Assembly (NCBI RefSeq): GCF_036186745.1
Contig: NZ_CP108086.1
Location: 6,758,001 to 6,822,000, forward strand
Direction: 5' to 3'
Length of the DNA: 64,000 nt
Source: Microbispora hainanensis
GTDB lineage: Bacteria; Actinomycetota; Actinomycetes; Streptosporangiales; Streptosporangiaceae
Shown: one piece after another, positions 18,501 through 26,497 of the stretch
How positions within the stretch are numbered: the first letter of the stretch is position 1
Layout: each line of letters opens with the position of its first letter
The notes under the pieces: model-generated
The model's input: only the letters and a program-made list of their open reading frames with translations
What the model was told of the DNA's origin: nothing
The model's database searches: none
Translations under genes and position numbers: made by a program

Positions 18501-18895
18501 ACGACCCGGCTACGCGAATGCTGCGTCTTGGGAACGGCGTCATCGCGCCGGTCGACCCCCGCGCGTACGCCTACGACGTCGGGGGCAGACCCGTCATCAA
18601 ATCGTGGTTCTCCTATCGGCAGCGAACGCGCCCACGTACGCGCACCGCCTCATCGCCACTGGACGACATACGGAATGAGCGTTGGACCACGCAGTTCACC
18701 GAGGAGCTTCTCGACCTCATTCAGGTCCTGACGCTCCTTGCCGACCTTCATCCGTTACAGGAGGCCCTCCTCGATCGGATCCTCGACGGTCCTCTGATCA
18801 CGACGGCGGATCTCACCGCCGCCCGCCTCCTGCCCGTACCGTCACAGGCGACGAAGGCGCCCCTGCGCTCCGGCCGCGACGACACCCTCTTCTGA
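15596..18895 (+). CDS. single-polypeptide restriction-modification enzyme (type ISP/IIG-like N6-adenine methylase with nuclease)
   Basis: 1099 residues acting on DNA. Residues 25-110 look like a PD-(D/E)xK nuclease: PDYAVDVERSRVGYIELKAP places D85, E99 and K101. A helical spacer follows, then an N6-adenine methyltransferase with motif X/I region GAYYTPEPVARFMVDF and LDPAMGTGTFLMEI (about 378-391) and catalytic motif IV NPPY (about 497-500). From about residue 640 comes a long specificity region like those of type ISP enzymes. It lacks the helicase of classical type ISP enzymes; the next gene codes for one. Starts at 15596 or 15602 are possible (GGGAG upstream). A/T-ending codons are commoner than in neighbours, suggesting transfer. 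Confidence 0.83.
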   Translation: MTMRNPLRTGESPESTARSSERDTLPHIVADFRRQVARKLGRGGNPEDQLRAPLEVILQRLGTRMGLRVTPYGEVPLHDIGSRPDYAVDVERSRVGYIELKAPGRSVPESPTWRASERERRQCERLRELPNLIYSDGTDWIRYQNGVPGKVVRLNGSDASLTAFDALIREFLLWAPDPPRSVRDLIRVTSGLCRLLRDTVAELLEAERTGPEIGPFTHLAQDWRALLFPALSNNEFADAYAQTVTFSLLLAREAGIDFTDHDLVQIAKQLGKQHPLLGSALSHLAEPLIAQQLTILDTLRVVIGAADWNRLPKTDRTSYWDLYELFLQEYDPELRKKSGAYYTPEPVARFMVDFVDHILKTRMRTNGFADKNVVALDPAMGTGTFLMEIIRSVADTIAAEDNALAVRDHLGDLCRYRLIGFERSAGPFAVAELRLHQTLRETYRTDIPEDGLRFLIDTLDDPNGRFIDRGLAYNELQRARDRANKIKRETPIVVVIGNPPYLERARQQDPAPWIERRRDPGYLTDLRFRPSLDEFRLPEHSRLAYKLANTATYFWRWATWKVFDANPEHPAGIVAFITTSAYLSTEAFAGMRKYLRETTDEGWIIDLSPEHHQPPQSTRVFRGVQQPICIGIFARYGSPDRKRPATVHYTALHGKREEKFEAMAAGIPLDAAEQWQECPAYLTAPFMPVAENWLSLPPLLELMPWHEPGVKANRTWVCAPSPEVLERRWRRLVAEGFPDDLFKRTRDLAPTSLVAGLPPLADATALPRITPYAFRSFDRQFLFEDPRVIDYPRQPLWDVRGARQIYVSTQHGQPLSSGPGLTFTENVPDQHHFNGRGGRVVPLYRDQPGVKPNVAPGLLQYLGERLDRRLTAEDLLAYIAGTVAHPAYTARFRDQLAALHGIRVPLTADARLWDAAAELGREVIWLHTSGTRFQDGDSPGRPRLSADRRPRRVSWIPDGVDDMPDEISYDPATRMLRLGNGVIAPVDPRAYAYDVGGRPVIKSWFSYRQRTRPRTRTASSPLDDIRNERWTTQFTEELLDLIQVLTLLADLHPLQEALLDRILDGPLITTADLTAARLLPVPSQATKAPLRSGRDDTLF

Positions 18896-19364
18896 TCAGC
18901 GGAGACAGACGGCGCTGTTACCTGCCGAGGCTCCGATACTCGCGAGGCTTCTGGCGTACATGTTCGACGGTCGGCGGACAGGTCCGCGTCGACGAGGCCG
19001 GGCAACTGGAGTCGGCTCGCACAAACGTGAACAGTGTCTCAAACACTGACAATACGCCGTCCGGCCGATCGCCCGACGACGACCATGCGAGCATGAGCAC
19101 GATCGCCAAGTGTGTGTCAATGGACTCGCGTTTGTGGTGGTAGATCGGCCGTGCTTGAGGCTGTGCCTGCTCATTCGGAAGGCCTGTCATCGATCGGGGC
19201 ACCGGGGTAGTCGCGCCGCCACTGTTTGACCTCATACGAACGATTGACATTTACAGCAGCAAACCGGAATGATCTCGCGGGTTAATAACTCTGGACCGTG
19301 CCATAAGCCAGAGCTCCGAGCGAATCTCCCGCTCCTCCCCGCCGTCGAAGGAGGACGACCTTAC
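18896..19364. other. 469-bp spacer between the methylase and helicase genes
   Basis: No convincing gene is seen on either strand: short open frames here lack ribosome sites and domain-like sequence. The DNA is less GC-rich than the flanks. It contains a small hairpin CAGTGT-CTCAA-ACACTG (19032-19048) and, near its right end, a promoter candidate for the helicase gene. It could be a degenerated coding stretch or a spacer for a small RNA; nothing in it decides. Confidence 0.6.
19244..19273 (+). promoter_or_regulatory. sigma-70-like promoter candidate of the helicase gene
   Basis: TTGACA (19244-19249) is followed after 18 bases by AATGAT (19268-19273, four of six matches to the -10 consensus). 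Transcription would begin near 19280, giving a leader of about 85 bases to the start at 19365. This also argues against the upstream in-frame ATG at 19269. Confidence 0.5.
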
Positions 19365-22300
19365 ATGAGCGTGGCGTCGCGAGCCCGCGATCCCCACCTG
19401 ATCGGCTCCACGACCCGTCTTGTGGAGTTCCTCCACAACCTGGCCTCCGCACGTCGCACCCCGATACGCGAGGTCGACAAGCACGTGCGGGTCCTCTGGC
19501 TGGCGGATCTGCCCGAGGAGATCACGCCCCAGGTCGGGGCAGGACTCGGGGAAGTAGTCCTCTCCTTCGACTACGTGCGGGGCACCCCGCCGCCCCAGGC
19601 TCCCGACGTGCTGGAGGGGTGGCTGAAGCCCCGGGATGTGGCGGATCCCGAGCTGGACGCCCCTGAACTCGCCGAAACCGGACCGAAGCCCGTCCTAGAG
19701 ACTCGCGAGGACGGATCGACGTACTGGCGGCTGGAGACTACGGACGACCGACCCGACGTCTGTGAGGCGTACGACGGGTGGCTGCCCCGCTGGCAGGCTT
19801 GGGCGGAGGAGGAGCGTGAGCGGGCCCGGCGGCAACGCTGGCACCGTGACCTCTACTCGATTGCCAACCAGCTCTCCCAACTCGACGACGAATGGGAGCT
19901 GGTGCTGGCCACCGGCCTGCTGTGCTGGAGGGCGCCGGATGGGACGGGGGTGCGCAACCACCTCCTCGCCACCCGTGCTCATCTGCGGGTCGACCCGGAC
20001 ACCGAACGCGTAGATGTCGTGCTCGGCGAGACCTCGCCGACGCTTCAGGACCGTGAGTTTCTAGCCGACCTGCCCGGGTTCACCCCACAGCGCGTCGACC
20101 GGCTGCGGGAGCGGACCCGGGAGGGCGAAGGCGTCGCCCTGCAGGACTCCGTCGAGGAACTTCTGCAGGCCTGGTGCGACCGGGGACTGGATACGCAGGC
20201 TCATTACCGGCCCGGCTGGGTTCCCGTGACGGCAAAGCCCGGCGATGTCCCAGAGGTACGGCTCGCCCCCGCCCTGGTCCTCCGCAAGCGGGACCAGGGC
20301 GCGCTGATCGCCTACTACGACCGGATGATCGCCACGTTGACCGCCCCGGACGCTCAGGCGCCCCTTGGGCTCGCCCAGCTCGTGCAGCCACTCGAGCAGG
20401 ACGAGCGCATGGCGTTCCTCACGGAACGGGACGGTGACCGTGGAGACGCCCTCGGGCGCGACCCGCTCTTCCCGCTGCCCGCCAACCCCGAACAGCGTCT
20501 CATCATGACCCGGCTGGGCAACGACAACGGCGTCGTCGTGCAGGGCCCGCCGGGGACCGGCAAGACCCACAGCATCGCGAACCTGCTGGCGGCGCTTCTC
20601 GCGCAGGGGCAGCGCGTCCTGGTGACGAGTCAGAAGGCACAGGCACTGCGGGTGCTGCGCGACAAGCTGCCCGAAGAGATCGCCGGCCTCTGCGTGTCCA
20701 TGACCGACCTCGGCCGTGGTGGTTCCGCCGAACTGGAGGGCGGCGTGAAAGCGCTGTCGGCCAGGTTCTCCTCTTACGACCCAGGGCGGCAGGCCAAACG
20801 CATCGCCGCCAAGCGCCAGGAACTCGACGCAGCGCGCCGTACCACCGCCGAATTGGCCGAGCGGGTTCGTGCACTTCGCGAATCAGAGACCTACTCCCAT
20901 CCCGAGATCGCTTCCGGGTATCGGGGTTCCCTCGCCGCGATCGCCCGCCGTCTCAGGAACGAGGAGCCGGGCTGCTCATGGATGCCGGTGCCAATGCCGG
21001 CCACGGCCCCGTTCACGCCGCCGATCAACGTGGGCGAGGCGGCGGAGCTCGTCGAGCTGCTGGCAGGTGAGACATCGCAGCGCAGGGCCAGACCGACCCA
21101 GCGCATCCCCGGCGTCGGCATGCTGCCTACCGCCGAACAGGTGAAAGCCCTGATCGCTGACGAGGCCGCCGCACAGTCCCTGGCCCGGCAGGCGCAGACA
21201 CAGGTCTCCGCCCGGCTCGATTACCTCGACCCGGAGCTGGTCACGCAGCTACAGAAGATCGCGGCCGACGTCGCCGCAGACTTACACCAACTCGGCCTGC
21301 CCGAGGATGCTGCCACGTGGAACCCCGGCGACTGGACGATCCGGGCCCTGTCCGACATGCTCGCGGGCCGCGATGCCATGCTGTGGGAGCAGCTCGCGAC
21401 CTACGCCGAACGGCTCGCCGCGCTGGAGGAGACGACCCGGCGCATCGCGTTGCGTGAGGTCGTCCACCCGCCACTCGACGGCCCCACCAACGCCGCGGCG
21501 TACCTGCAGGCGATGCGCGGGTTGCGCGACCACCTCGCCGCGGGGAACCGGCTCAAGCAGGGCCTGTTCCGGCCCGCCGTACAGAAGGTCGCGGAGCCCT
21601 TCCTCGCCTCCGTATCCGTCGACGGCGTCTCGCCGACGAACGCCGAACTGCTGTCGATCGTCCTCGACGACCTGGAAGGGCGGCAGATCGCCGATCAGTT
21701 GCGGCGCGGCTGGCGCCTCGTGGGCGTGGAGTTTTCGTCGGACCTGGCGCTGCAAGCCATACAGTCGCAGCTCCGCGACGCCTTCAGCAGGCTTTCCGTC
21801 GTGCGCCGGATCGCGGAAGCCGTCTCGGAGACGATCCGCCTTCTTGCCGGGGCAGGCGTGCACCTCGGTCTGCGTACCCCCGCCGAGTGGCTCTCCTACG
21901 CCTCCGCCCTGCACGCCGTGCGGCTGCGGCTGGACGCGGAGCGGGCTACCGCGAAGCTGGAGGAGCTGCACAGCACTCTGGACCACCAGGTGCGGCTCGG
22001 CACCCCCGCCCCGGAGCTGACTGAAGCCGTCCGAGCGGTCGCCGCCCGCGATGGCGTCACCTATCAGCTGTGCCTGGCCGCCCTCGGCACTGCTCACCGG
22101 GAGCTGGCCGACCAGCGACGCTGCGACGAGCTGACGGCACGGGTGCGGGCCGCCCACCCCGCTCTCCTGGCCATGCTGGCGGAGGCGAAGACGTGGCGGT
22201 CCCGCTTCTCGAACTGGGAGCGCGCCTGGGCCTGGGCTAAGGCCCAGACCTTCTTCACCGAGCAGCGGCAGCCGGGTCTCGAACAGCGGCTGGACGCCGA

Positions 22301-24098
22301 GCTCGAAGCCGCGACCGTCCGCGAGATGCGTCTCACCGGCGAGCTGGCCGCCGAGCAAGCGTGGGACGCGGCCCTGGGACGGATGAACTCACGGCAGACG
22401 ACCGCGCTGCGCGCCTACCAGGACCACATTTCCAAGCTCGGCAAGGGGACCGGCAGGTACGCCGCGAGATACCAGATGCTCGCCCGGGAGGCCATGGCGC
22501 ACGCTCGTGACGCCGTACCGGCCTGGATCATGCCGATTCAGCAGGTGCTGGAGACGATTCCGCCGGCGCGCGACTCTTTTGACGTCGTCATCGTGGACGA
22601 GGCCAGCCAGGCGAGCATCGAGGCGTTGTTCCTCCTGTGGCTGGCTCCCCGCGTCATCGTGGTCGGTGACGACAAGCAGTGCGCTCCCTCCACGGTGAGC
22701 CACGGAGAGCTGGAGCCGATCTTCGCCAAGCTGGCCACCTACCTGCCGGACATGCCCGCCTATCTGCGGGACGCCTTCACTCCGAAGTCGAGCCTGTTCG
22801 ACTTGCTGCGGACGCGTTTTGGCGGGCTCGTGCGTCTCAAGGAGCACTTCCGGTGCATGCCCGAAATCATCCAGTTCTCGTCCCGCCAGTTCTACTCGGA
22901 TGAGCCGCTGGTTCCGCTCCGGCAGTTCGGCGCCGACCGGCTGCCGCCGCTTCGGGTCCAGCGCGTCACCGGCGCGCGCACAGAGGGGACAACGACACGG
23001 CTCCGCAACGTAGTGGAGGCCGAGGCGATCGTTGAGCGGATCATTCAGTGCGCCGAGGACCCGGCGTACGAAGACAGGACCTTCGGTGTCGTCGTCCTGC
23101 AGGGCAACGGCCAGGTCCATCTGATCCACAACCTGCTGCTCGATCAACTCGATCCCAAGGAGTGGGAGAAGCGGCGGCTGCGGGTCGGCACGCCGCCCGA
23201 CTTCCAGGGCGATGAGCGCGACGTCGTCTTCCTCTCGATGGTGATCGCGGAACGGCGGTCGGCGGTGACCAGCACCGAGTGGCAGCGGCGGTTCAACGTG
23301 GCGGCCTCCCGCGCGAAGGACCAGATGTGGCTGTTCCACTCCGTCAGCCCTGACCTGCTGTCCCCTGTCTGTTTGCGGCGGTCCCTGCTCGCCTACATGC
23401 TGAACCCGCCGCCGGCCCTCGGACGGGAGCCGCTCTCCGACGTGACCCCCGACGAGCCTCACCGCGATTTCGACTCGCTCTTTGAGCAGCGGGTGTTCCT
23501 GCGCATACGGGAACGCGGCTATCACGTGGTCCCGCAGTACGAGGTCAACGGACGGCGAATCGACCTGGTCGTCAGCGGAGCCCAAGGACGCCTGGCAGTC
23601 GAGTGCGACGGCGACCGCTGGCACGGCACGCCCGAGCAGCTCGAGAACGACCTCGACCGGGAACGGGAACTGAAGCGAGCGGGCTGGCAGTTCTGGCGGG
23701 TGCGCGAGAGCGAGTTTTACTTCGACCAGGAGGCGGCGCTCGCGCCCCTCTGGGCCGAACTTGACCGGCGCGGCATTCGGCCGGGTGAGGTCGATGCCGA
23801 CGACGAGGCACAGCAGGACGAGAGCTGGAGTGCCGTGACCCTTTCGGCGCAGGACGGCTGGGACGGCCTCGACGACGGCGACTCACCTGACCTTGAAGAG
23901 ATCACCCTCGCCGTGCCGCCCAAGACTCATCCTGGCATCATGAACCCCGGACCGATGACTGCACGCATGACGGCCACTACCCCGTCAAGTTCCCATATCC
24001 GCGCCTGGGCTCGTCAGCATGGCTACGCGGTCGGCGATCGCGGGCGCCTTCCGGAGGACGTGCAGGAGGCGTACCACCGGGCGCACCAGCCCGAGTAA
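19365..24098 (+). CDS. SF1 helicase-nuclease with C-terminal Lsr2-like DNA-binding domain
   Basis: 1577 residues, predicted defence protein. Residues 1-380 are an uncharacterised N-terminal region; Walker A GPPGTGKTHS is at about 393-402; a helical/coiled insert (480-1040) precedes Walker B VIVDEASQAS (about 1075) and the UvrD-like block TEWQRRFNVAASRAKDQMWL (about 1310). A Vsr/DUF559-like nuclease follows (about 1370-1465) with RIDLVV, LAVECDGDRWH and RERELKRAGWQFWRV. After an acidic linker the last residues, IRAWARQHGYAVGDRGRLP and on to the end, match the Lsr2 C-terminal domain including its RGR minor-groove motif. Start 19365 has GAAGGAGG upstream. It follows a restriction-modification gene and precedes a tightly linked kinase-like gene. 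The Lsr2 fusion is not one I know from described systems. Confidence 0.88.
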   Translation: MSVASRARDPHLIGSTTRLVEFLHNLASARRTPIREVDKHVRVLWLADLPEEITPQVGAGLGEVVLSFDYVRGTPPPQAPDVLEGWLKPRDVADPELDAPELAETGPKPVLETREDGSTYWRLETTDDRPDVCEAYDGWLPRWQAWAEEERERARRQRWHRDLYSIANQLSQLDDEWELVLATGLLCWRAPDGTGVRNHLLATRAHLRVDPDTERVDVVLGETSPTLQDREFLADLPGFTPQRVDRLRERTREGEGVALQDSVEELLQAWCDRGLDTQAHYRPGWVPVTAKPGDVPEVRLAPALVLRKRDQGALIAYYDRMIATLTAPDAQAPLGLAQLVQPLEQDERMAFLTERDGDRGDALGRDPLFPLPANPEQRLIMTRLGNDNGVVVQGPPGTGKTHSIANLLAALLAQGQRVLVTSQKAQALRVLRDKLPEEIAGLCVSMTDLGRGGSAELEGGVKALSARFSSYDPGRQAKRIAAKRQELDAARRTTAELAERVRALRESETYSHPEIASGYRGSLAAIARRLRNEEPGCSWMPVPMPATAPFTPPINVGEAAELVELLAGETSQRRARPTQRIPGVGMLPTAEQVKALIADEAAAQSLARQAQTQVSARLDYLDPELVTQLQKIAADVAADLHQLGLPEDAATWNPGDWTIRALSDMLAGRDAMLWEQLATYAERLAALEETTRRIALREVVHPPLDGPTNAAAYLQAMRGLRDHLAAGNRLKQGLFRPAVQKVAEPFLASVSVDGVSPTNAELLSIVLDDLEGRQIADQLRRGWRLVGVEFSSDLALQAIQSQLRDAFSRLSVVRRIAEAVSETIRLLAGAGVHLGLRTPAEWLSYASALHAVRLRLDAERATAKLEELHSTLDHQVRLGTPAPELTEAVRAVAARDGVTYQLCLAALGTAHRELADQRRCDELTARVRAAHPALLAMLAEAKTWRSRFSNWERAWAWAKAQTFFTEQRQPGLEQRLDAELEAATVREMRLTGELAAEQAWDAALGRMNSRQTTALRAYQDHISKLGKGTGRYAARYQMLAREAMAHARDAVPAWIMPIQQVLETIPPARDSFDVVIVDEASQASIEALFLLWLAPRVIVVGDDKQCAPSTVSHGELEPIFAKLATYLPDMPAYLRDAFTPKSSLFDLLRTRFGGLVRLKEHFRCMPEIIQFSSRQFYSDEPLVPLRQFGADRLPPLRVQRVTGARTEGTTTRLRNVVEAEAIVERIIQCAEDPAYEDRTFGVVVLQGNGQVHLIHNLLLDQLDPKEWEKRRLRVGTPPDFQGDERDVVFLSMVIAERRSAVTSTEWQRRFNVAASRAKDQMWLFHSVSPDLLSPVCLRRSLLAYMLNPPPALGREPLSDVTPDEPHRDFDSLFEQRVFLRIRERGYHVVPQYEVNGRRIDLVVSGAQGRLAVECDGDRWHGTPEQLENDLDRERELKRAGWQFWRVRESEFYFDQEAALAPLWAELDRRGIRPGEVDADDEAQQDESWSAVTLSAQDGWDGLDDGDSPDLEEITLAVPPKTHPGIMNPGPMTARMTATTPSSSHIRAWARQHGYAVGDRGRLPEDVQEAYHRAHQPE

Positions 24099-24105
24099 GG
24101 ACCAC

Positions 24106-24876
24106 ATGAGCGAGGAGCGGCGTCTTCCCGGCGGGAACACGAACGGCGCGGTCCGGGCCGGTGACACGGTGCGCCGTGCTCCCGGTCCGTGGACGCCTGC
24201 CGTGCACGCGCTGCTCCGGCATCTGGAGGAGGCCGGCTTCGACAGTGCCCCGCGTGCCCGGGGGTTCGACGACCAGGGCCGGGAGGTCCTCTCGTACCTG
24301 CCGGGAGAGGTGGTGGGGACGGCGCGGCCGTGGCCCGCGTGGGTGCACAGTGACGACGCGCTCCGTCAGGTGGCCGGCTGGCTGCGTGACTTCCACGCCG
24401 CGGTCGCGGACTTCGTCCCCCCGCCGGACGCGGTCTGGCGCGGGGGCGGGACCTGGCGGCCCGGCCTGGTCGTCGGCCACAACGACGCGGCGCCGTACAA
24501 CGCGGCGTGGGCCGGCGGGCGCCTCACCGGGTTCTTCGACTGGGACTTCGCCGGTCCGGTCACCCGCGAGTGGGACCTCGCCTTCGCCGCGTTCTCCTGG
24601 GTGCCGCTCCACGCCCGCCACGTCGCCGCCGCGGATGGGTTCACCGCGTTCGCCGACCGGCCCCGGCGGCTGCGGCTGTTCCTCGATGAGTACGGCTGGG
24701 ACGGCCCGGCCGGCCGTTTCGTCGAGACCGTCCGGCAGCGGATCGGCGCCTCGGCCGACGGCATCCGGCGGCTCGCGGCGGCCGGCGACCCGGCGTACCG
24801 GAAGCTGGTCGACCAGGGGGCCGACAGGTCATTGGACACGGCGGTCGAGGAGCTGGCCGGCTTCGCCGCGGGGTGA
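24106..24876 (+). CDS. aminoglycoside-phosphotransferase-like kinase
   Basis: 256 residues of the APH/choline-kinase fold. The catalytic loop reads GHNDAAPYNAAW (Brenner HxDxxxxN form) and the metal-binding motif FFDWDFAGP; the N-lobe is short and its nucleotide loop hard to place. The start lies seven bases beyond the helicase stop and its AAGGA ribosome site overlaps that stop, so the two are co-translated. Such proteins phosphorylate antibiotics, sugars or other small molecules; no substrate is evident. It may be an unrelated passenger or a third member of the defence operon. Confidence 0.82.
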   Translation: MSEERRLPGGNTNGAVRAGDTVRRAPGPWTPAVHALLRHLEEAGFDSAPRARGFDDQGREVLSYLPGEVVGTARPWPAWVHSDDALRQVAGWLRDFHAAVADFVPPPDAVWRGGGTWRPGLVVGHNDAAPYNAAWAGGRLTGFFDWDFAGPVTREWDLAFAAFSWVPLHARHVAAADGFTAFADRPRRLRLFLDEYGWDGPAGRFVETVRQRIGASADGIRRLAAAGDPAYRKLVDQGADRSLDTAVEELAGFAAG

Positions 24877-25047
24877 GGCCGCCGCCTGCGGGGCGGCTGG
24901 TCAGGGACGGGGCCAGGGCCGGCCGGCGAGGCGTTCGACGTCGGTGGTGAAGCGTCGCCCGCCCTCCCGGCCAGGCGGTGATTGCCGGGCGATGCCCGAT
25001 GTGTAAGGTGCACAGCGTTTTGTCCCGTTGACCTTAGGGAGACCCAC

Positions 25048-26493
25048 GTGGGAGGCTCCGCGCCCACCGCCCGCTCCGGCGGCATCGTCAGCGTGATGGC
25101 GGTGGCCGGCATCGTCGCCTCACTGATGCAGACCCTGGTGGTGCCGCTGATCGGCGAGCTGCCGAACCTGCTGCACACCAGCGCGTCGAACGCCTCGTGG
25201 GTGATCACCGTCACGCTGCTCGCGGGAGCGGTCACGACCCCGGTCACCGGGCGGCTCGGCGACCTGTACGGCAAGCGCCGCATGATGCTGGTCTGCGCGG
25301 CGCCGTTGATCGCGGGCTCTGCCGTCTGCGCGATGGCCGGCTCCCTGACCCCGATGATCATCGGGAGGGGCCTGCAGGGCATGGGCATGGGCATGATCCC
25401 GCTGGGCATCAGCGCCCTGCGCGACCTGCTGCCGCCCGAGCGGCTCGGACCCTCCATCGCGCTGCTGAGCTCGTCGATGGGGATCGGCGGCGCGCTCGGC
25501 CTGCCGGTCGCGGCGGCGGTCGCCGAGTATGCGAGCTGGCGGATGCTGTTCTGGGGCTCGGCGGTGCTGAGCGTGCTGGTCGCGGTGCTGATCTGGCTCC
25601 TGGTGCCGGCCGCGGCCACGCGGACGTCCGGCAGGATCGACGTCGCCGGCGTGCTCGGTCTGGGCACCGGGCTGACGTGCCTGCTGCTGGGCGTCTCCAA
25701 GGGCGCCGACTGGGGCTGGGCGAGCGGCACCACGCTCGGCCTGCTCGCCGCCGCGCTGGTCGTGTTGCTGCTGTGGGGCTGGTGGGAGCTGCGCGTCAGC
25801 GCCCCGCTGGTCGATCTGCGCGTCACCGCGCGGCGGCAGGTGCTGCTGACCAACCTGGCCTCGATCGTGGTCGGGTTCTCGATGTACGCCCAGGCGCTGA
25901 TCGTCATGCAGATCCTGCAGCTCCCCGCGGCCACCGGCTACGGCCTGGGCCAGTCGATGCTGGCGGCCGGCCTGTGGAGCGCCCCGTCCGGACTGGTGAT
26001 GATGGCCGTCTCGCCGCTGGGCGCGCGCCTGTCGGCCGCCCGCGGCCCCAAGGTCACCCTGATCGCCGGCAGCCTGGTCATGGCGCTCGGGTACGGCTCG
26101 TCGACGGTCCTGCTGGGCTCCACCTGGGGCCTGCTGGTCGTCACCTGCGTGTGCAGCATGGGCGTCGGCCTGGCCTACGGGGCGATGCCCGCCCTGATCA
26201 TGGGCGCGGTCCCCCGTTCCGAGACCGCCGCCGCCAACAGCTTCAACACGCTGATGCGCTCCATCGGCACCACGGTCTGCGCCGCGGTGGTCGGCGTGGT
26301 CCTGTCGCAGATGACCATCCGGCTGGGCGGGCACCTCCTGCCGTCGGAGGGCGGTTTCCGCGCCGGAATGCTGATCGGCTGCGCCGCCGCCCTCGTCGCC
26401 GCCGCCGTGACCATGGCGCTCCCCGCACGAGCGGCGGGCCGTACGGCCGGGCAGGACGTCCCCGCCGAGCCCGTCACCGTCACGAAGCCCTGA
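25048..26493 (+). CDS. MFS exporter, DHA2 (14-helix) type
   Basis: 481 residues with about 14 hydrophobic segments. The motif-A loop GRLGDLYGKRRMMLVCAAPL follows helix 2, and a long central pair of extra helices around GVSKGADWGWASGTTLG fits the DHA2 drug:H+ antiporter family (EmrB/QacA-like). The GTG at 25048 is preceded by AGGGAG six bases upstream. It converges on the methyltransferase gene with a four-base gap. No linked regulator or biosynthetic cluster is visible, so its substrate is unknown; drug or toxic metabolite efflux is the usual role. Confidence 0.87.
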   Translation: MGGSAPTARSGGIVSVMAVAGIVASLMQTLVVPLIGELPNLLHTSASNASWVITVTLLAGAVTTPVTGRLGDLYGKRRMMLVCAAPLIAGSAVCAMAGSLTPMIIGRGLQGMGMGMIPLGISALRDLLPPERLGPSIALLSSSMGIGGALGLPVAAAVAEYASWRMLFWGSAVLSVLVAVLIWLLVPAAATRTSGRIDVAGVLGLGTGLTCLLLGVSKGADWGWASGTTLGLLAAALVVLLLWGWWELRVSAPLVDLRVTARRQVLLTNLASIVVGFSMYAQALIVMQILQLPAATGYGLGQSMLAAGLWSAPSGLVMMAVSPLGARLSAARGPKVTLIAGSLVMALGYGSSTVLLGSTWGLLVVTCVCSMGVGLAYGAMPALIMGAVPRSETAAANSFNTLMRSIGTTVCAAVVGVVLSQMTIRLGGHLLPSEGGFRAGMLIGCAAALVAAAVTMALPARAAGRTAGQDVPAEPVTVTKP

Positions 26494-26497
26494 CCCG

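Noticed and set aside
18918-19250. A 110-codon minus-strand frame in the methylase-helicase spacer
   Set aside because: No ribosome site, no family resemblance, Ser/Arg/Pro-rich composition; it overlaps the promoter of the helicase gene.
19269-19364. Upstream ATG (19269) as the helicase start
   Set aside because: It overlaps the -10 candidate and has no ribosome site, whereas 19365 follows GAAGGAGG.
15596-24876. DISARM, BREX or Dnd interpretation of the defence locus
   Set aside because: A methylase and a helicase are present, but no DUF1998 protein, PLD nuclease, PglZ phosphatase, BrxL or sulfur-transfer genes are visible.
24877-24905. Hairpin GCCGCC/GGCGGC after the APH-like gene as a terminator
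   Set aside because: Only six base pairs in very GC-rich sequence; too likely by chance to call.
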